This document shows, piece by piece, positions 23,023-35,228 of a DNA stretch of 64,000 bases (position 1 is its first letter; the number at the start of each line of letters is the position of its first letter). The DNA lies in contig NC_052614.1 of assembly GCF_016545825.1 (NCBI RefSeq), positions 26,127,669-26,191,668 on the forward strand, written 5' to 3'. This DNA is from Eucalyptus grandis. Lineage: Eukaryota; Streptophyta; Magnoliopsida; Myrtales; Myrtaceae. Made by a program: the position numbers and the translations under genes. The notes below the pieces were generated by a model. That model worked only from the letters and a program-made list of their open reading frames with translations. It had not been told where the DNA came from and searched no databases.

Positions 23023-23587
23023 ATGAAAATAAAAGAACCCAGTCATTCAGAAGATCTGCTATACGGGGCATCTTCCTCGTCGACCTCTCCACATGTAGAT
23101 GATAATGGAGGTGGAACCAAAAGGCTGAAAGGAAATGACTATGAAGTGTTCTTGAGCTTTAGAGGGAAAAAGACACTCGCCAAGGCTTTACCGATTATCT
23201 CTATACTAGCCTTGTTGATGCAGGAATTCTTGTGTTCAAAGATGACAATGAACTCCGTATTGGTGAGGAGATTGGTTTGGAGCTTCTTTGTAGTATTACA
23301 CAGTCTAAGATCTCAATCCCGATTATATCTAAGGACTACGCTTTCAGCAAATGGTGCCTTCAAGAGCTGGCTCAGATGTTGAATTGCAGGAGAAGCAGAG
23401 GACAAGTAGTGTTGCCCATATTTTACAAAGTGGAACCCTCACAGGTGCAATATCTTAGAGAGAGATTTGGAGATGCCATCAATGCACATAAAAAGAACTT
23501 GAACCAAATGGTTGTGAAGGAATGGGAAGATGCACTCAAAGAAGTTAGTCTCTTAAAAGGATGGGAATCCGAGAAAATTGATAAGGG
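23023..23587 (+). CDS. TNL exon 1, TIR domain (frameshifted)
   Basis: The first in-frame ATG is at 23023, followed by a Ser-rich leader of about 35 residues. YEVFLSFRGK is TIR box 1. After the A5 run the conserved sequence continues in another frame: GFTDYLYTSLVDAG, FKDDNELRIGEEIGLELLCS, then SIPIISKDYAFSKWCLQELA and VLPIFYKVEPSQV. The Glu of WCLQEL matches the TIR NADase glutamate position. The exon ends KIDKG at a GT donor (23588). As read, translation goes out of frame in the first TIR strand. Confidence 0.85.
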
Positions 23588-23698
23588 GTACATTATTCTC
23601 CACAAAAACACTTTTTAGTTTTTCACAAACAAATCTTACTTGAAAAGGCATATAAACATTGCAATCATATATTGAAATTTTATGTTGTTATTTGTCAG

Positions 23699-24793
23699 GC
23701 ACGAAGCAGGATTAGTCAAAATGATCGTTAGAAGAGTTATGAGTGAGTTAAAAAGACTTTTTCAGCTAGATGTTCCGAAACAGTTGGTGGGAACTGATGA
23801 TCGTGTGGAACAAATTATGAGCCAAATAGATGCTAGATTCAATGGTACGTGGTTTATTGGAATTTATGGAATGGGCGGTATCGGTAAAACAACTCTTGAA
23901 AAGATATTATACAACAAACTATCTAGTCGTTTTGAGAATCGCAGCTTTGTGGCAAATGTTCGAGAAACATTTCAGCGTCAGGTATTACATTCCTACAAAA
24001 GCAGCTCATTTTTGACATAATAGGAAGTTTGTGTGAGGTGTCTAATGTCGATGACGGAATCAGTGTCCTCAAATCTCGATTTACAAGTAAAAAAGTCCTC
24101 ACTCTTCTTGATGATATAGATGATTATACTCACTTGAATGCTTTGGTGGGAGACGGTAGTTGGTTTGAAGTAGGAAGTATAGTCATCATCACAACTAGAG
24201 ACAAGAGTATTCTTGACAAGGCTAGGGCTAATCACATTTATAAACTCAACGAGTTGCCTTCGGATCAATCATTGATTTTATTTAGTAGACATGCTTTTCG
24301 AAAAGATTTTCCTCCGAGTGGTTATGAGGATATCTCTTATGATGTTGTATCTATTACTGGGGGACTTCCTTTAGCTCTTGAAGTTATAGGCTCATTCTTA
24401 TGTGGAAAGACAAAGGAAGCGTGGAAAGATACATCTAAGAAATTAAAGAAAGTGCCAGAAAAAAAAGTGCAAGAGAGGTTGAGGATAAGTTACGAAGCAT
24501 TAGATTATGAGGAGCAACAGATTTTTTTGGATATTGCATGCTTTTTTATTGGAGCATCTAAACAAAATCCGATTTATATGTGGGATGCTTGTGACTTTTT
24601 CCCGGGGAGGGGGATTGAAGTATTGAGTCTTATGTCCCTCATTAAAGTTGATGAACATGGCAAGCTAATGATGCACGATCAATTGAGAGATCTTGGAAGG
24701 GAAATAGTTCGTCAAGAAAATCAAAAGAAGCCTCAAAAGCGTAGCAGATTATGGATTAGTGAGAAAGTCGAAGATGTGCTTGCAAGCAACAAG
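23699..24793 (+). CDS. TNL exon 2, NB-ARC domain (frameshifted)
   Basis: Motifs in order: HEAGLVKMIV linker; P-loop GIYGMGGIGKTT (23859-23894); VANVRET of RNBS-A, where a 1-nt loss near 23976-23981 shifts the frame; kinase-2 KVLTLLDDIDD (about 24091-24123), with the final D typical of TNLs; RNBS-B SIVIITTRDKSIL; GLPLALEVIGSFL; RNBS-D IFLDIACFF; and MHD as MMHDQLRDLG (about 24667). It ends ASNK at an AAG|GTAAGA donor. Apart from the one shift, all nucleotide-binding residues are intact. Confidence 0.88.
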
Positions 24794-27700
24794 GTAAGAG
24801 TTTTCTCTACTTGTCTCATAGTTAGTGAATGTTGAGTCCATCTTCTCTATATTCTTTGAGAGAAAAATTGATGCGTCAAAACTTGGGGCATCTATTAGTA
24901 AATGAGCTCTTCTGATTAATAGATGTTCTTGCCTGATTCAAGGACATAACTGAGGAGCAATTTCTTGATTATTGATGATCAATATATATCTTTACCTCAT
25001 AGTATTTTGTTGAGTACACTCCTTTGCTAACTTCAATGCAACAACAACAGATACATAATATTTGATAGGGCTCTTTCAGAGAAAACACAACATCTACAAG
25101 TTGTTGGGCCAAGCTTTTCCCACATTTACGTTTGATGCGTATTTTTTATGTTTGGATTCTTTTGTTAATTTCTTGTGAGGTCGTTTCTTTCTTTCTTTCT
25201 TTTACCAAGTATTGACATCTCATGAGTTGCTTGATATAATAAACGATAACTCCATTCATTTGTGACAATCAGCTATCCTGCCTCTTATATTTTTCAAGCT
25301 AAGTTAAGTACACATATAGTCCGCTAAGTGTTATTGTTTGTGCGATTTAGTCCCCTATCTTTTTTTTTCTTTGCTTAATGTAGTCCTTTATCTTTCACAA
25401 TTGGCGCAATCGAGTCCTTTATCATCAACCATTAGTTAACATCGTCCATTTGATACCCACGGCTTTCATATTTCCTCCAATCATATATTATTTTCATTCT
25501 ATAGACTTTTCATAATAATGTGTAATTTACTTCCGTAAATTTGTTATTCATTCTTTTTTTGTAGTTTTGTGACGTTGTCTATTATTTTCTAAATAACATT
25601 CATTTGTTAAATGTAGGCTTTCATGTTATATAATTGTTCTGTCGATTTTTTAATTCCTCAAGCATTAGCTACCATGTTATAATAGATATTTCTATATCGT
25701 TCAACCTAATAATGAGCATATTACAGCTCATATTTAATACATCATTTATTTGTTAAATATAAGCTATCATGTTACATAGTTTTTTTTTTTTATCAACTTG
25801 TTAATATGATCTGCTTATGAAATGCAACAACATATTTTCTCATAAGGAGTATCCATAGAACTTTTTAATCATAATAGCCATCACTTATTATGCATTTCGT
25901 TATACTTATTGTAGAAATATATGTTATCATGTAAAAGATCCGTCTAAACAGATGTTCTTTTTCCTTCTATAATGGAAATTTTATTATATTCATTTATTTG
26001 TAAAGCTTGTTAAATAATTATTTTGTGATGATGGATATTTCTTAGTCACAATGGGTATCTATACAACTTCGCAATCACAAGAGGCGTTGCTACATTGCGT
26101 CATACTTATTGTTGAAATATATGCATTCATGTGATAGATTCCTCTAAACATGTACTGGTTTCTTCTATGATAGTTAATTTGATTGTATAATTTATTTCTA
26201 AAGCATGTAATATAATTTTTTTGTAATGATGGATATCTTTTTTTTTTGACCTTTCAATATTATATATTTGTCAAATATGAGTCCAATATGATATTGATCT
26301 ATAATTTAACAAGTATGAACTTAATATTATTTATTTATCAAATATTAGCCCGTTGCATATAATGAAAGATAAATCCATAAATTGTTCCCATTGCTACAAA
26401 ATATATATGTTATATTGTTTGGTGAGGTCTACGGATTAAAATAAGACATTAGAAGAAAAAAGTTAAACTTTTATGATAAATGGAACAATAGAGCTATAAC
26501 TATTTTAATTAGTTTTTTAACACTGAAAATACTTTTAACTTCTGCTGCACACTCTTGCCTCAAGATCCCAATCTTCCCTATTCTTCTCAAGTTCAATGAA
26601 CCAGCAAAAGTATAGAGAGGTAGTCAACAACTTACACCACCTGTATGATAAGGCTTCAATATAATCGCTATTATGTTGAGATGTCATAAAACTATAGTAG
26701 CTATATGTTGATTGGTTTAAGTTAGCATAAAAGTTATTACATGGTTTTGTTTCATTAACAACATGTATAATATAAAGAAATGTGTCTATTCAAACTTATG
26801 TCTTCAAAATGAAGTGTCTGTTAATGCAAACATAAAAGTAGCGAATAAACATTAACTAATATGAGTATGAGCAAAGAAAGAAAGGGACCAAACATTACGT
26901 ATGTACCATTGAAAAAAAAAGTCATCTAGAAACTACACCACTCAAAATGCAAGATAAATTCTGGTCCAGATGTATTACTTCCTAGAGAGGTACTATTCAT
27001 CAACATATTTATAATGTAATAAATTTGAAAAGTCATATTTCGAAGAGAAATGTATTTTCATCCAATATTAAAGTAAACAACACTAATGGATCAAACTCTT
27101 CTATCTCATATTTGAGAAAGAAAAGAATCGTAAGTAGAATAAAAAATGAATTGCATAGAAAAAGGAGTTTAACATATCATGTGAAATGTATGCATATTTA
27201 AATGGACCATTTTGAATAGAAGGGTTCATTTATGAGAATATGGATAAAAGTTTTATAAACAATGTACTATTTTGATGAAATAAATAAAACATTGACAACA
27301 AACATTAAAAAAATAGTGCATGGTCAAGAATAAAGACCACAAAACCAAATGACTTCGTTTTAGAAGAATAATGAAAATTAGCCAAAACTATTCATAATCA
27401 CAAAAAAATTATAGAAGAATAGTGATTACTGTATCTATGTATATAAAAATATAATTGAAAGTTAATACCTAGATCACAATTTCCATTAGAAGTGCATACA
27501 AGAATTTCTAGTGGTGAAATTATAGATTTATTTACAATGTTATATTATACTTATATAAGAATATGTATTTGCAATGATATGTTTTCGCAATGTTTTTAAA
27601 ATGTAATTTGAGAACCATGTATTTTCAACAAAACATATATTACCAAACGTACATCTTCAATGATAAATAACAAACTTTCTTGTCACGCCCCGACCCACTA

Positions 27701-28061
27701 CGGCTGTGTGACACGTATTTTCCCTTTCAGTCATTTGCTTATGACGTCCTAGGAGGCATTGCCAACCCAATTTGCGATAACGATAAATTACACAAGCCGA
27801 AGCATAAATAAATCTTCAATTATTCAATAGACAGGGATAGTTAAAAAAATAATCATATATATGCGTCATAAGCCAACGTTTCATACATGTCATAATCAGA
27901 AGTTAAACAACTAGTTTCATCACATCCGATACGCTTCATCGTGTTGCCACGACATTCTACAAAAAGGGCCCGGAATACACCTAACACCTCTAATACTACG
28001 AGGGTGGTTCAAAATGTATCATCAACCCTACTATTACCTAAGCCTCAATGGCATCCAAGAT

Positions 28062-28412
28062 TCATGGCTCTGGCTCGGTGATCAACTCGGGGTCGAGCTC
28101 AGGGTTGAACACTTCCCCATCGGGAATGTCCCCATCCTTGGCATCCATGCTGATGCCTCCCCCTGAGCCTCTGACATCTGACGGACCGTCGAAGCCGCAG
28201 ATGGGACCATGGCTCTCATTGCCTAGCCCGAAATACTAGGCCACGAATCAGTGAGGGACGAGATTAGGTAGACCTTTGTTGACCTAGATGGTCATGATGT
28301 AACGCGTGTAATGCGTGTCGACCCCTCCCGGTATAGGATACTTTGTCACCTCCTGATTGTGCTCAACAAGCAGGCCAAACTATATCTGACAGAACGGCTC
28401 ATCCATTCCTAG
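28062..28412 (-). pseudogene. Conserved ORF embedded in gypsy LTR, copy 3
   Basis: The minus strand reads GMDEPFCQI, stop, FGLLVEHNQEVTKYPIPGG, RYIMTI, stop, VNKGLPNLVPH and GPICGFDGPSDV, then an acidic tail with DIPDGEVFNPELDP, ending EPEP and TGA at 28062. It aligns to the ORFs at 10731-11092 and 13781-14056. Four in-frame stops are present, two of them at positions where the other copies have Trp. It is preceded on the minus strand by a T-rich tract and TTTATAG, acceptor-like. Confidence 0.5.
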
Positions 28413-29279
28413 AGCCTATAAATATTCAACAAACAAATATGAGATAAACTCAATAAGTGAACTTCCTATACCTTACATAGGGAAGCCGTTCACCTCGGAA
28501 GAGCCCTAAACATGCAATTTTCTATCAATGGTGAAAACATAAAAAAGCTCCTCTTGTTTTACCCTAACTATTCACATCAAAGCAAACCTATTACTCAAGG
28601 CCGTCAATATAAACACATAAGCAAATTCCATCATATTTTTCATGCTCTTGAGCCAAACATATGAATGTGCAATATAATTAAATCACGCACGTATGCCATG
28701 CAATAATCCGGACTTGAACACATACGAATCTCATCGAGTACGGCATCATCCCGCGTGAACGCATCAAGACGGTTATTCCTGTAAGGAGCTTCATTCTAAA
28801 ATCCATTCGTGAACAACATCCTGTTGACTTGGGGGCATCCGAACTTAATTGGGCATCGTCCCGCGTAAAACGCATCAGGGTCTTAGGTGATCACACAAGC
28901 ATGCCATCACATAATTCTTTTCATATCTTTCTCATTAATGCACGTGATACTCATGCAATATGCCATGTCACTTGCCAAAAGCTTAATGCTACACACGTGC
29001 ATCATACTATATTATATATAAATGCACCATTTAATTCATAAACCCATGGCATGTGGATCACTTATAAGAATAGAATATAGTCATCATAATATTTCAAAAT
29101 CATTTTTCCACGTGCCATCATACCCCATCTCATAGTTCATCCTTCAATTAATATAATGTACATATCACGTAAATACATCAAACACGTACAACACATAACA
29201 CATATAGCACATTTAATATATAATCCGTACTCCGTATAAGCCTATATCACATAATAGTATTTTATCCTTTTATGGCATA

Positions 29280-29515
29280 ATAAAACAACATATTAATTTC
29301 ACTTATCATTACCCGATCGCTTATCACCCTAAACATGATAACCTATCGTCAAAACCAATAACTTATTATTAAAATTCTGATAACCTATTGTCCTAACATG
29401 TGAACTTATTGTCCTAGGCTCGATAACTTATCACCTAAAATCCGATAACCTATTGCTTTGAAACCCGATAACCTATCAGTAAACATTCAATAACCTATCT
29501 AAGCCCAATAATCAC
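29280..29515. repeat. Short degenerate repeat inside solo LTR
   Basis: The phrase CGATAACCTATTG or CGATAACTTATCA recurs about eight times at 25-35 bp spacing. Confidence 0.7.
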
Positions 29516-30261
29516 TTATCACACAACATCCACTTATCACATCAATAAATCATCATTTAACCCTAAACAAGCCCTAAACTACACCCTAAGTACAATGAAA
29601 GCCCTAATCAAAGGCTAGCAAGCCACTCACAAACTAATCCAAGCTTCACAAAATGTTGGGGGTGGTGCGACAAAGCTGGACAGTGACTGAGGCTGCTGTT
29701 TACACCTCCTCAGGGCGTGTGGGGGCTAGACAGTGGCTGGTCGGTGGTCCGACAGTGGCACAGTGGCAGTCTGGTGGCGGTTCAGTGTCAGCACGGCCTC
29801 CAGGCTTCGTGGGGGACCAAATCGAAGAAGAAATGAGCGAGAGGGGGCTGCTGTGAGGGCTGGACAGCAGCCTTCTCATATTGAAAGCTTGGCTACGGCG
29901 ATGGAAATGACGTGTGGAGGGCAGTGCGGCATTGGGGTGCAAGGGACGGTCGCCGGTGAGGTAAAAACAAGAGGAAAAATGAAGAGAAAAGCTTGAGATG
30001 AAGATGACAATGGCTATGGGGGTTCGGTGTTGGTGAGGGGAGAGAGGCAGAGAGCTTGAAATCAAATAGGTGAGGAAATGAGAGAGAATGAGGGTGAGGG
30101 GAAGAGTGGCCAGTGGTGAAGGAGGAGAGAGACAAAGAGAATCTTACCCATTAATGCACATAAAATCCATATCTTCTTGGACTCTCATCAATCAATCAAA
30201 AGGCTTGCTCAAGAAGAAAAATTCTTGCATTAATGAGAGGATTTGCACTCAAGTGACTAGG

Positions 30262-30300
30262 TTAGGGCTAGACTAGGCTAGGCTAGACTAGTCTAGAATG
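30262..30300. repeat. Short CTAGGCTAGA tandem motif
   Basis: Repeated GGCTAGACTAGGCTAGGCTA phrases lie near the promoter-proximal part of the solo LTR. Confidence 0.6.
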
Positions 30301-32649
30301 GTCTTCAAGCTTCTTCTTGGCCGCCCAACATGCTTGTGCCTCCCTTCATGTCCAACTTCCCATTTTGCCCTTTCGTCCTTTGTCAATGGAAGGGCATTTC
30401 GATCAATTCACCAATATTGTGCACTATTTATGCACTATTCATGTACTTGGGTGTATTAAATGCCAAGATCTTGCCAAAAGAGGGCTTGAAGGGCCCATGG
30501 GTCTCCCTTGGCTGCCCACCCCTTGGGCATGTGGGCCTTGGGCCGCCCACTTGGGCTTAGGCCCATTGGGTTCTTGTCCATGGCCCGTTTTTACTTTTCT
30601 AAACTTTTTTGTCTTACCAATGAAAAACCGAGTTTTCACCCCAAAGTTTTCTTTCTAATGCCCTTGTGGTTCATCGATCCTCAAGATGCTCTCATTCAAC
30701 AATCATTTCGTTCTGAAAAATCGGGTTGAAATAAGGATGTCACATTTCTAATGTCGAAGAACTAACTAAAAATTGACACATGATATTGAATTAAACTTGG
30801 ATTTTTAATATTTTAACAATATATGACTTTTTTCATAGAGCATCATCAAAGGTTACATTTTAGTGATAAAATAACCTTACATTTACAATTTTGTTAGAAA
30901 TTTATAAGTGAATGATCATTAGTAATAGAACTAAAAACAAATTCACAACCATATGCTCACAAAGTAGTAATATCAACGTAATATTTAGGAAAAGAAATAA
31001 TGTTGATTCTACATTTGTTAAATAAAGATCATCACTTAAGTTTTAGAACCCTGTATTCACATAATAAAAATTAATAAAATCCTTACATTCTAATATGATT
31101 AAATGCAAAATTAGAGATAGCTTTTATTACTTTGTAGTAAAATTGAAGTCAGAATAATTTTTTTTTATTATTAGATCTAAATGTGAAGATTACTATCGAG
31201 TGATAAATTTGATGAAGGAAGATTGAAAAATTGACATATCCAATTTTATTAATGAGATTAATATGCACAATATCTATAAATGTGGGCGAAGTTGAAGCAA
31301 CGGTTCATTCCAATTGTGATGTGAAAATTATGGTTTTGAATTTTGTGTCATGATTAATTTTCATTATTAGCATGAAAGTTAAAAAGGTATGCAACTAGAA
31401 GCAATTACAACATATGGATTATTTGTGCAAGCATCAAACAAGCATGTGCAAACCTTTAATTAAAAAATACTAAGTATAAACATTGAGAATGCACAATATA
31501 ATGAAGTAACGAGATAAGTGAAAACATGCTATTGATGCATCTCGGTGAGCATATTGTTGCTCAAATGGAAATATAATCAACTGAATAGAGCATTGCTTAG
31601 AACTGAAATAAGGATATCTATGAAGTTATTGATGAAAACATGATGATATACGAGAAATTTTGAAAGGAAAAATAAGTAGTATCTCATCTGAAAAAATAAT
31701 CTTTTGAAAGAAATATTCAAACTGTCAAACAAATCCGTCTTATAACTCTCATGATTTGTGCTCAATGTGCAATTCATCACCTGAGACAAAAAAGTTGAGT
31801 TCCCAAAATATTTGGTTTACAACGAAATACAATGTAAAAGACTTAAGTTTCCTAAGTATCCAATTTAATCAATCTTCATGCCTAATCCTTGTGGAATCAA
31901 GATCTCATTAATTTACGCTATTTCACTGTAACAAAATAAACAAGATATTGAAAATGTTGCATCAAACATCTGTACTAATAAAAAGAGGAGTAAAGATCAT
32001 TTATATAAGTTGATATATAATCAATTTTTCTTGAATGTGCAATTTAAAAATACTCATTAAAGAAACACATGATAACAAAGGAATGTAAAACACGAGCATT
32101 CTTCTTGAGATGACATTCTTGTTTTCATTTTGCTATTGAGAATTGCAAACAAGGTAAACCAGAATTATATAGGGGATTTCACAATTCAGATTCTCTAATT
32201 TTGAAATGTATTTTGATGAGAAGTTTGATAGACGTACTTGGACTTCAAGAGTCACGTTGTTTCACATATAAATTTTATGAGTTAGGGTTGTGTTGTTTCA
32301 CATATAAAGAGCAATGAATTTTGATAGATATATTTGAAGTAGTTTGTACATAAGGCCTTTTATTGTAATTTTGAAAAAAAAAATGCAATTTTTGGTAATT
32401 CAAAAGGAATAAATCTGCAAAAGGCATAATTGGAAGAGGAAAAGTTTGAAAACACCTTCTTTAGCTTCACATATTTACATTAATTAAATAAACCATATTC
32501 AATGACAACTTGTTGTTTCACCAAGTTGAAAGTTAGAAGCCTACACCATGATAGTATGATATGAAATTGAAATTAGTCCATCTTTTTATATACGGTTAGT
32601 CTCATTTCATCAATTAAAACTTATGGTCCACAATGTTTTGTAATTGCAG

Positions 32650-32931
32650 GGCACTAGTGAGATTGAGGCCCTTCATCTTGACTATTATGGCAAGTGGGAA
32701 AGCTACCGAGGTGAACAGTTTAATGAACTCACCAACTTGAGGTTCCTCAAAGTGTGTGGTGTGAATTTCACTGGAGATTTCCAAAATTTACTTCCTCAAT
32801 TAAGATGGCTTGAATGGATGTTTTGTCCCTTGGATTTTGAAATGGTCAACTTTCACCCAAAGAAATTAGTCATGCTCAATCTATCAACTAGTAAGATTAC
32901 AGAGTACTGGGGAGGATGGGGCCCATTCAAG
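32650..32931 (+). CDS. TNL exon 3, NB-LRR linker and first LRRs
   Basis: The exon is 94 codons in phase 0 at both ends, starting GTSEIEALHLD and ending GGWGPFK. EIEALHLD is the standard start of this TNL exon. It contains NELTNLRFLKV, LLPQLRWLEW and PKKLVMLNLSTSKI. It is fully open with canonical splice sites on both sides (AATTGCAG|GG and AAG|GTAAGA). Confidence 0.88.
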
Positions 32932-34040
32932 GTAAGATATTGAGAAGATATATCTCTTATGAATGATAACATGTTACTGAAGGTCCAATAGCACCAGGTT
33001 CTTCTTTCTTTCTTATAGAAAGGTTTGCTAATGTTCCTCGGATTAAGGATTTTCATCTAAATATAAGAGGAATTTATAGTTACCTAAATAATCAGAAGCT
33101 AAAAAACAAAAAATAAAAATAATCGGAAGCTTATGCTCCTTAATTATTTTTTATTGATAAAACTCAACAACCCATCATGCTTAACCTTAGACAATACTAG
33201 AAAAAAGAAATTAACTATATTAATTAACATCTGTTGAAAATATAATTACATATTTGTACCTATTCTGATTTACTTTAATCTAGATGGTTTATGGCTAAGT
33301 TAATTTCTCCCATGCAAAAGCATGTCTTCTAAGTGATTCTTGCCGTATCTCTACATGAATCTTCTTTCATGGAGGAAAAGAACTCCCACAGAGTAACTTC
33401 TGTTGTGCATAAATACTAAAATTGTGAATTCATTTTAATCTTAGAGTAATGGATATAATTTATGGATTGCTTTGACTTGTTGTACGAAATATTTATTCAT
33501 TGTAATTGTTGATTATGGAAGTCATTGTATGACACAAATATAAATTATTAATGTTATGAGAGTAATAAAACTATCCTTCCGATGGCATTAAATTTTTTTG
33601 GAATACAACATTCTTTAACTTTTTTTTTTGTTAAGTCACTTTTAAGAAATTGTTTTTCATAATTAAACTATTAGTTTCTTGCTATTGGAGTGTCTCTTTG
33701 ATAATAAAATTTGTGTATGTCTAATGAACAGCATCGCCATAGCTCTTAAAAATTGAATATATTTTCTTTTTCAAATTTTATCCGAAAATAAAAATGGTTG
33801 GCACTTGTACGTCCCTAACATTCTTTTGCGATTAATATGCTTAAACAAATCAATATGGTGGTCTAGCCTGACACTACTGAAGAAAAAACATTTAAAATTA
33901 AATAATACAATCTTGAAAGAGCAGTGGAGTATGGGTATTTTTTTAGGAATTTTAAAGATTCTTAAAAGAAAAGGAAGGAATGGTGGAAAATCACACATTG
34001 CTATTGTCCACTTTACTGAAGTTTCCTTTGTTTTTTTCAG

Positions 34041-35228
34041 GTGGCAACTGAGTTGAAAGTTCTCAACCTCTCGTTTTGTGACAATTTGAGAAGAACTCCT
34101 GACTTGTCTGCTTTCAAAAGCTTGGAGATTTTGAATCTTGAAAGCTGTTGCAATCTAAAAGAAATTCATCCTTCTATATGGTATATCAAGACCCTTGTCT
34201 CCTTGGCTGTCCATCTTTGTTCTAGACTAAAGAAGCTACCAGTAAGAGTAGGGAGAATGGAAGAATCAAGGGATCTTCAATGTTATGATAAACTTGCTCA
34301 ACTTCCCAAATCCATGGGTTCCTCTGAGTCGTTAACTAAGCTGGACTTATCTCATACAAGGATTAAAGAATTACCCGAATCCATTGGTTCTATGAAGGCG
34401 CTAAAAACTCTTAATGATGCTGAGTGTAGTATATTAGATCACATACCCAAATCCATAGGCAACCTAGCATCTCTATCTCTCCTTAACTTAGTGGAATGCG
34501 AGTCGTTGAGAGAGATCCCCGACTCGATTGGAGAGTTGGCATTGTTGACCAACCTACAATTAGAAGGGACTTCGATTACAAAATTACCAGAAAGCATTGG
34601 GAATCTGCAAAATTTGAGGATCTTGGACCTTAATAAAACTCTCGTGACAGAATTGCCTAGCACCATTGGAATGCTGGTGAAACTCCAAGAGTTGAGGGCA
34701 ATGAGATGCAACAATCTGAAAGGACTGCCTAGTAGTATAGGCGAGCTGGTTTCACTAAAGGAGCTTCTTTTATATGGATCGGGCATTTTGGGCTTGCCAG
34801 AGAGCATTTCGAAGCTCTCTTCTCTCCGACATCTCGGCGCTCGATGTTGCGACTTCCTTCGAGAAATACCGGAACCGCCCTCCAGCTTAATAGCTCTGCA
34901 TATTGATTTCCCAACTCCATCGTTGCCATTTCTTTCCAAACTAACCCTTCTCGAGAAACTCTCTCTTGTCGATCTCCGTCCTCTTGAATGTCTTCCAAAG
35001 CTTCCCGTCCGACTATCCAAGCTTTCTATTAAATGGAGTCATTTGAGCGGTGCCGAAAGGTTGAATTTAGAGAAGGCCGTGTCCGAATTTATTCGCTACA
35101 AGTCCTTTGGGCGAAGAAAAGCCACCAGATTTAAGCTTGGGGATTCTTGGGGTTTCTGGTGCTTCCGAATTGATGAGGCAACGAGCCCAGATTCTCCAGA
35201 GGTAACGAGCACTCTAGCATCCGCATAA
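34041..35228 (+). CDS. TNL exon 4, leucine-rich repeat domain
   Basis: The exon is 396 codons, open to a TAA at 35226. About ten LRRs of 23-24 residues are visible, including LKVLNLSFCDNLRRTPDLS, LEILNLESC, LTKLDLSHTRIKELPESIG, LNLVECESLREIPDSIG, LTNLQLEGTSITKLPESIG and LRILDLNKTLVTELPSTIG. They are followed by a short post-LRR tail (LEKLSLVDLRPLECLPKLP and a basic FGRRKATRFKLGD). No C-JID-like beta-sandwich domain is clear. The start is set by the TTTTTTTCAG acceptor. The antisense ORF at 34439-35020 is a shadow of the repeats. Confidence 0.9.
   Translation: MATELKVLNLSFCDNLRRTPDLSAFKSLEILNLESCCNLKEIHPSIWYIKTLVSLAVHLCSRLKKLPVRVGRMEESRDLQCYDKLAQLPKSMGSSESLTKLDLSHTRIKELPESIGSMKALKTLNDAECSILDHIPKSIGNLASLSLLNLVECESLREIPDSIGELALLTNLQLEGTSITKLPESIGNLQNLRILDLNKTLVTELPSTIGMLVKLQELRAMRCNNLKGLPSSIGELVSLKELLLYGSGILGLPESISKLSSLRHLGARCCDFLREIPEPPSSLIALHIDFPTPSLPFLSKLTLLEKLSLVDLRPLECLPKLPVRLSKLSIKWSHLSGAERLNLEKAVSEFIRYKSFGRRKATRFKLGDSWGFWCFRIDEATSPDSPEVTSTLASA

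Larger units (their letters stand above)
27681..30744 (-). mobile_element. Solo LTR of Ty3/gypsy family in TNL intron 2
   Basis: On the minus strand it begins TGTGACATCC and ends GGTCGGGGCGTGACA. It is flanked by perfect 5-bp target duplications TTTCT (27676-27680 and 30745-30749). No internal domain, primer site or second LTR is present, so it is a solo LTR left by recombination. Its ends and internal ORF match the LTRs at 8165-11425 and 13488-16612. It is antisense to the TNL gene. Long intronic TEs in plants are often methylated and can influence transcript processing, but nothing here proves that. Confidence 0.92.
24794..32649 (+). other. TNL intron 2, 7.9 kb
   Basis: The intron lies between AAG|GTAAGA and AATTGCAG|GG, phase 0. 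It is very AT-rich and about 3.06 kb of it is a solo gypsy LTR (27681-30744). The remaining 4.8 kb shows no coding signal. A stretch near 25310-25450 (repeated TAGTCC.CTATCTTT and TAGTCCTTTATCTTTCAC) looks like mobile-element end sequence, but I cannot delimit it. Confidence 0.8.
23023..35228 (+). pseudogene. TIR-NBS-LRR (TNL) disease-resistance gene with two frame breaks
   Basis: Four exons joined by canonical GT-AG introns encode TIR, NB-ARC and LRR regions, about 1,040 codons in all, the normal size and exon plan for a plant TNL. TNLs are intracellular immune receptors: NB-ARC binds ATP, LRRs sense effectors or guarded proteins, and the TIR acts as an NADase after assembly. All splice sites keep phase. 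Two small breaks interrupt the frame: an A5 run at 23167-23171 where the conserved frame needs three As, and a missing base near 23976-23981 in NB-ARC. Everything else is open, so it is either a young pseudogene or affected by sequence error. Intron 2 is 7.9 kb and holds a solo LTR. An LRR relic lies 1.3 kb downstream. Confidence 0.85.

Noticed and set aside
23423..23611. Minus-strand ORF opposite TNL exon 1
   Set aside because: Shadow frame of the TIR exon.
34439..35020. 193-codon antisense ORF over the LRR exon
   Set aside because: Shadow of the LRR coding frame on the opposite strand.
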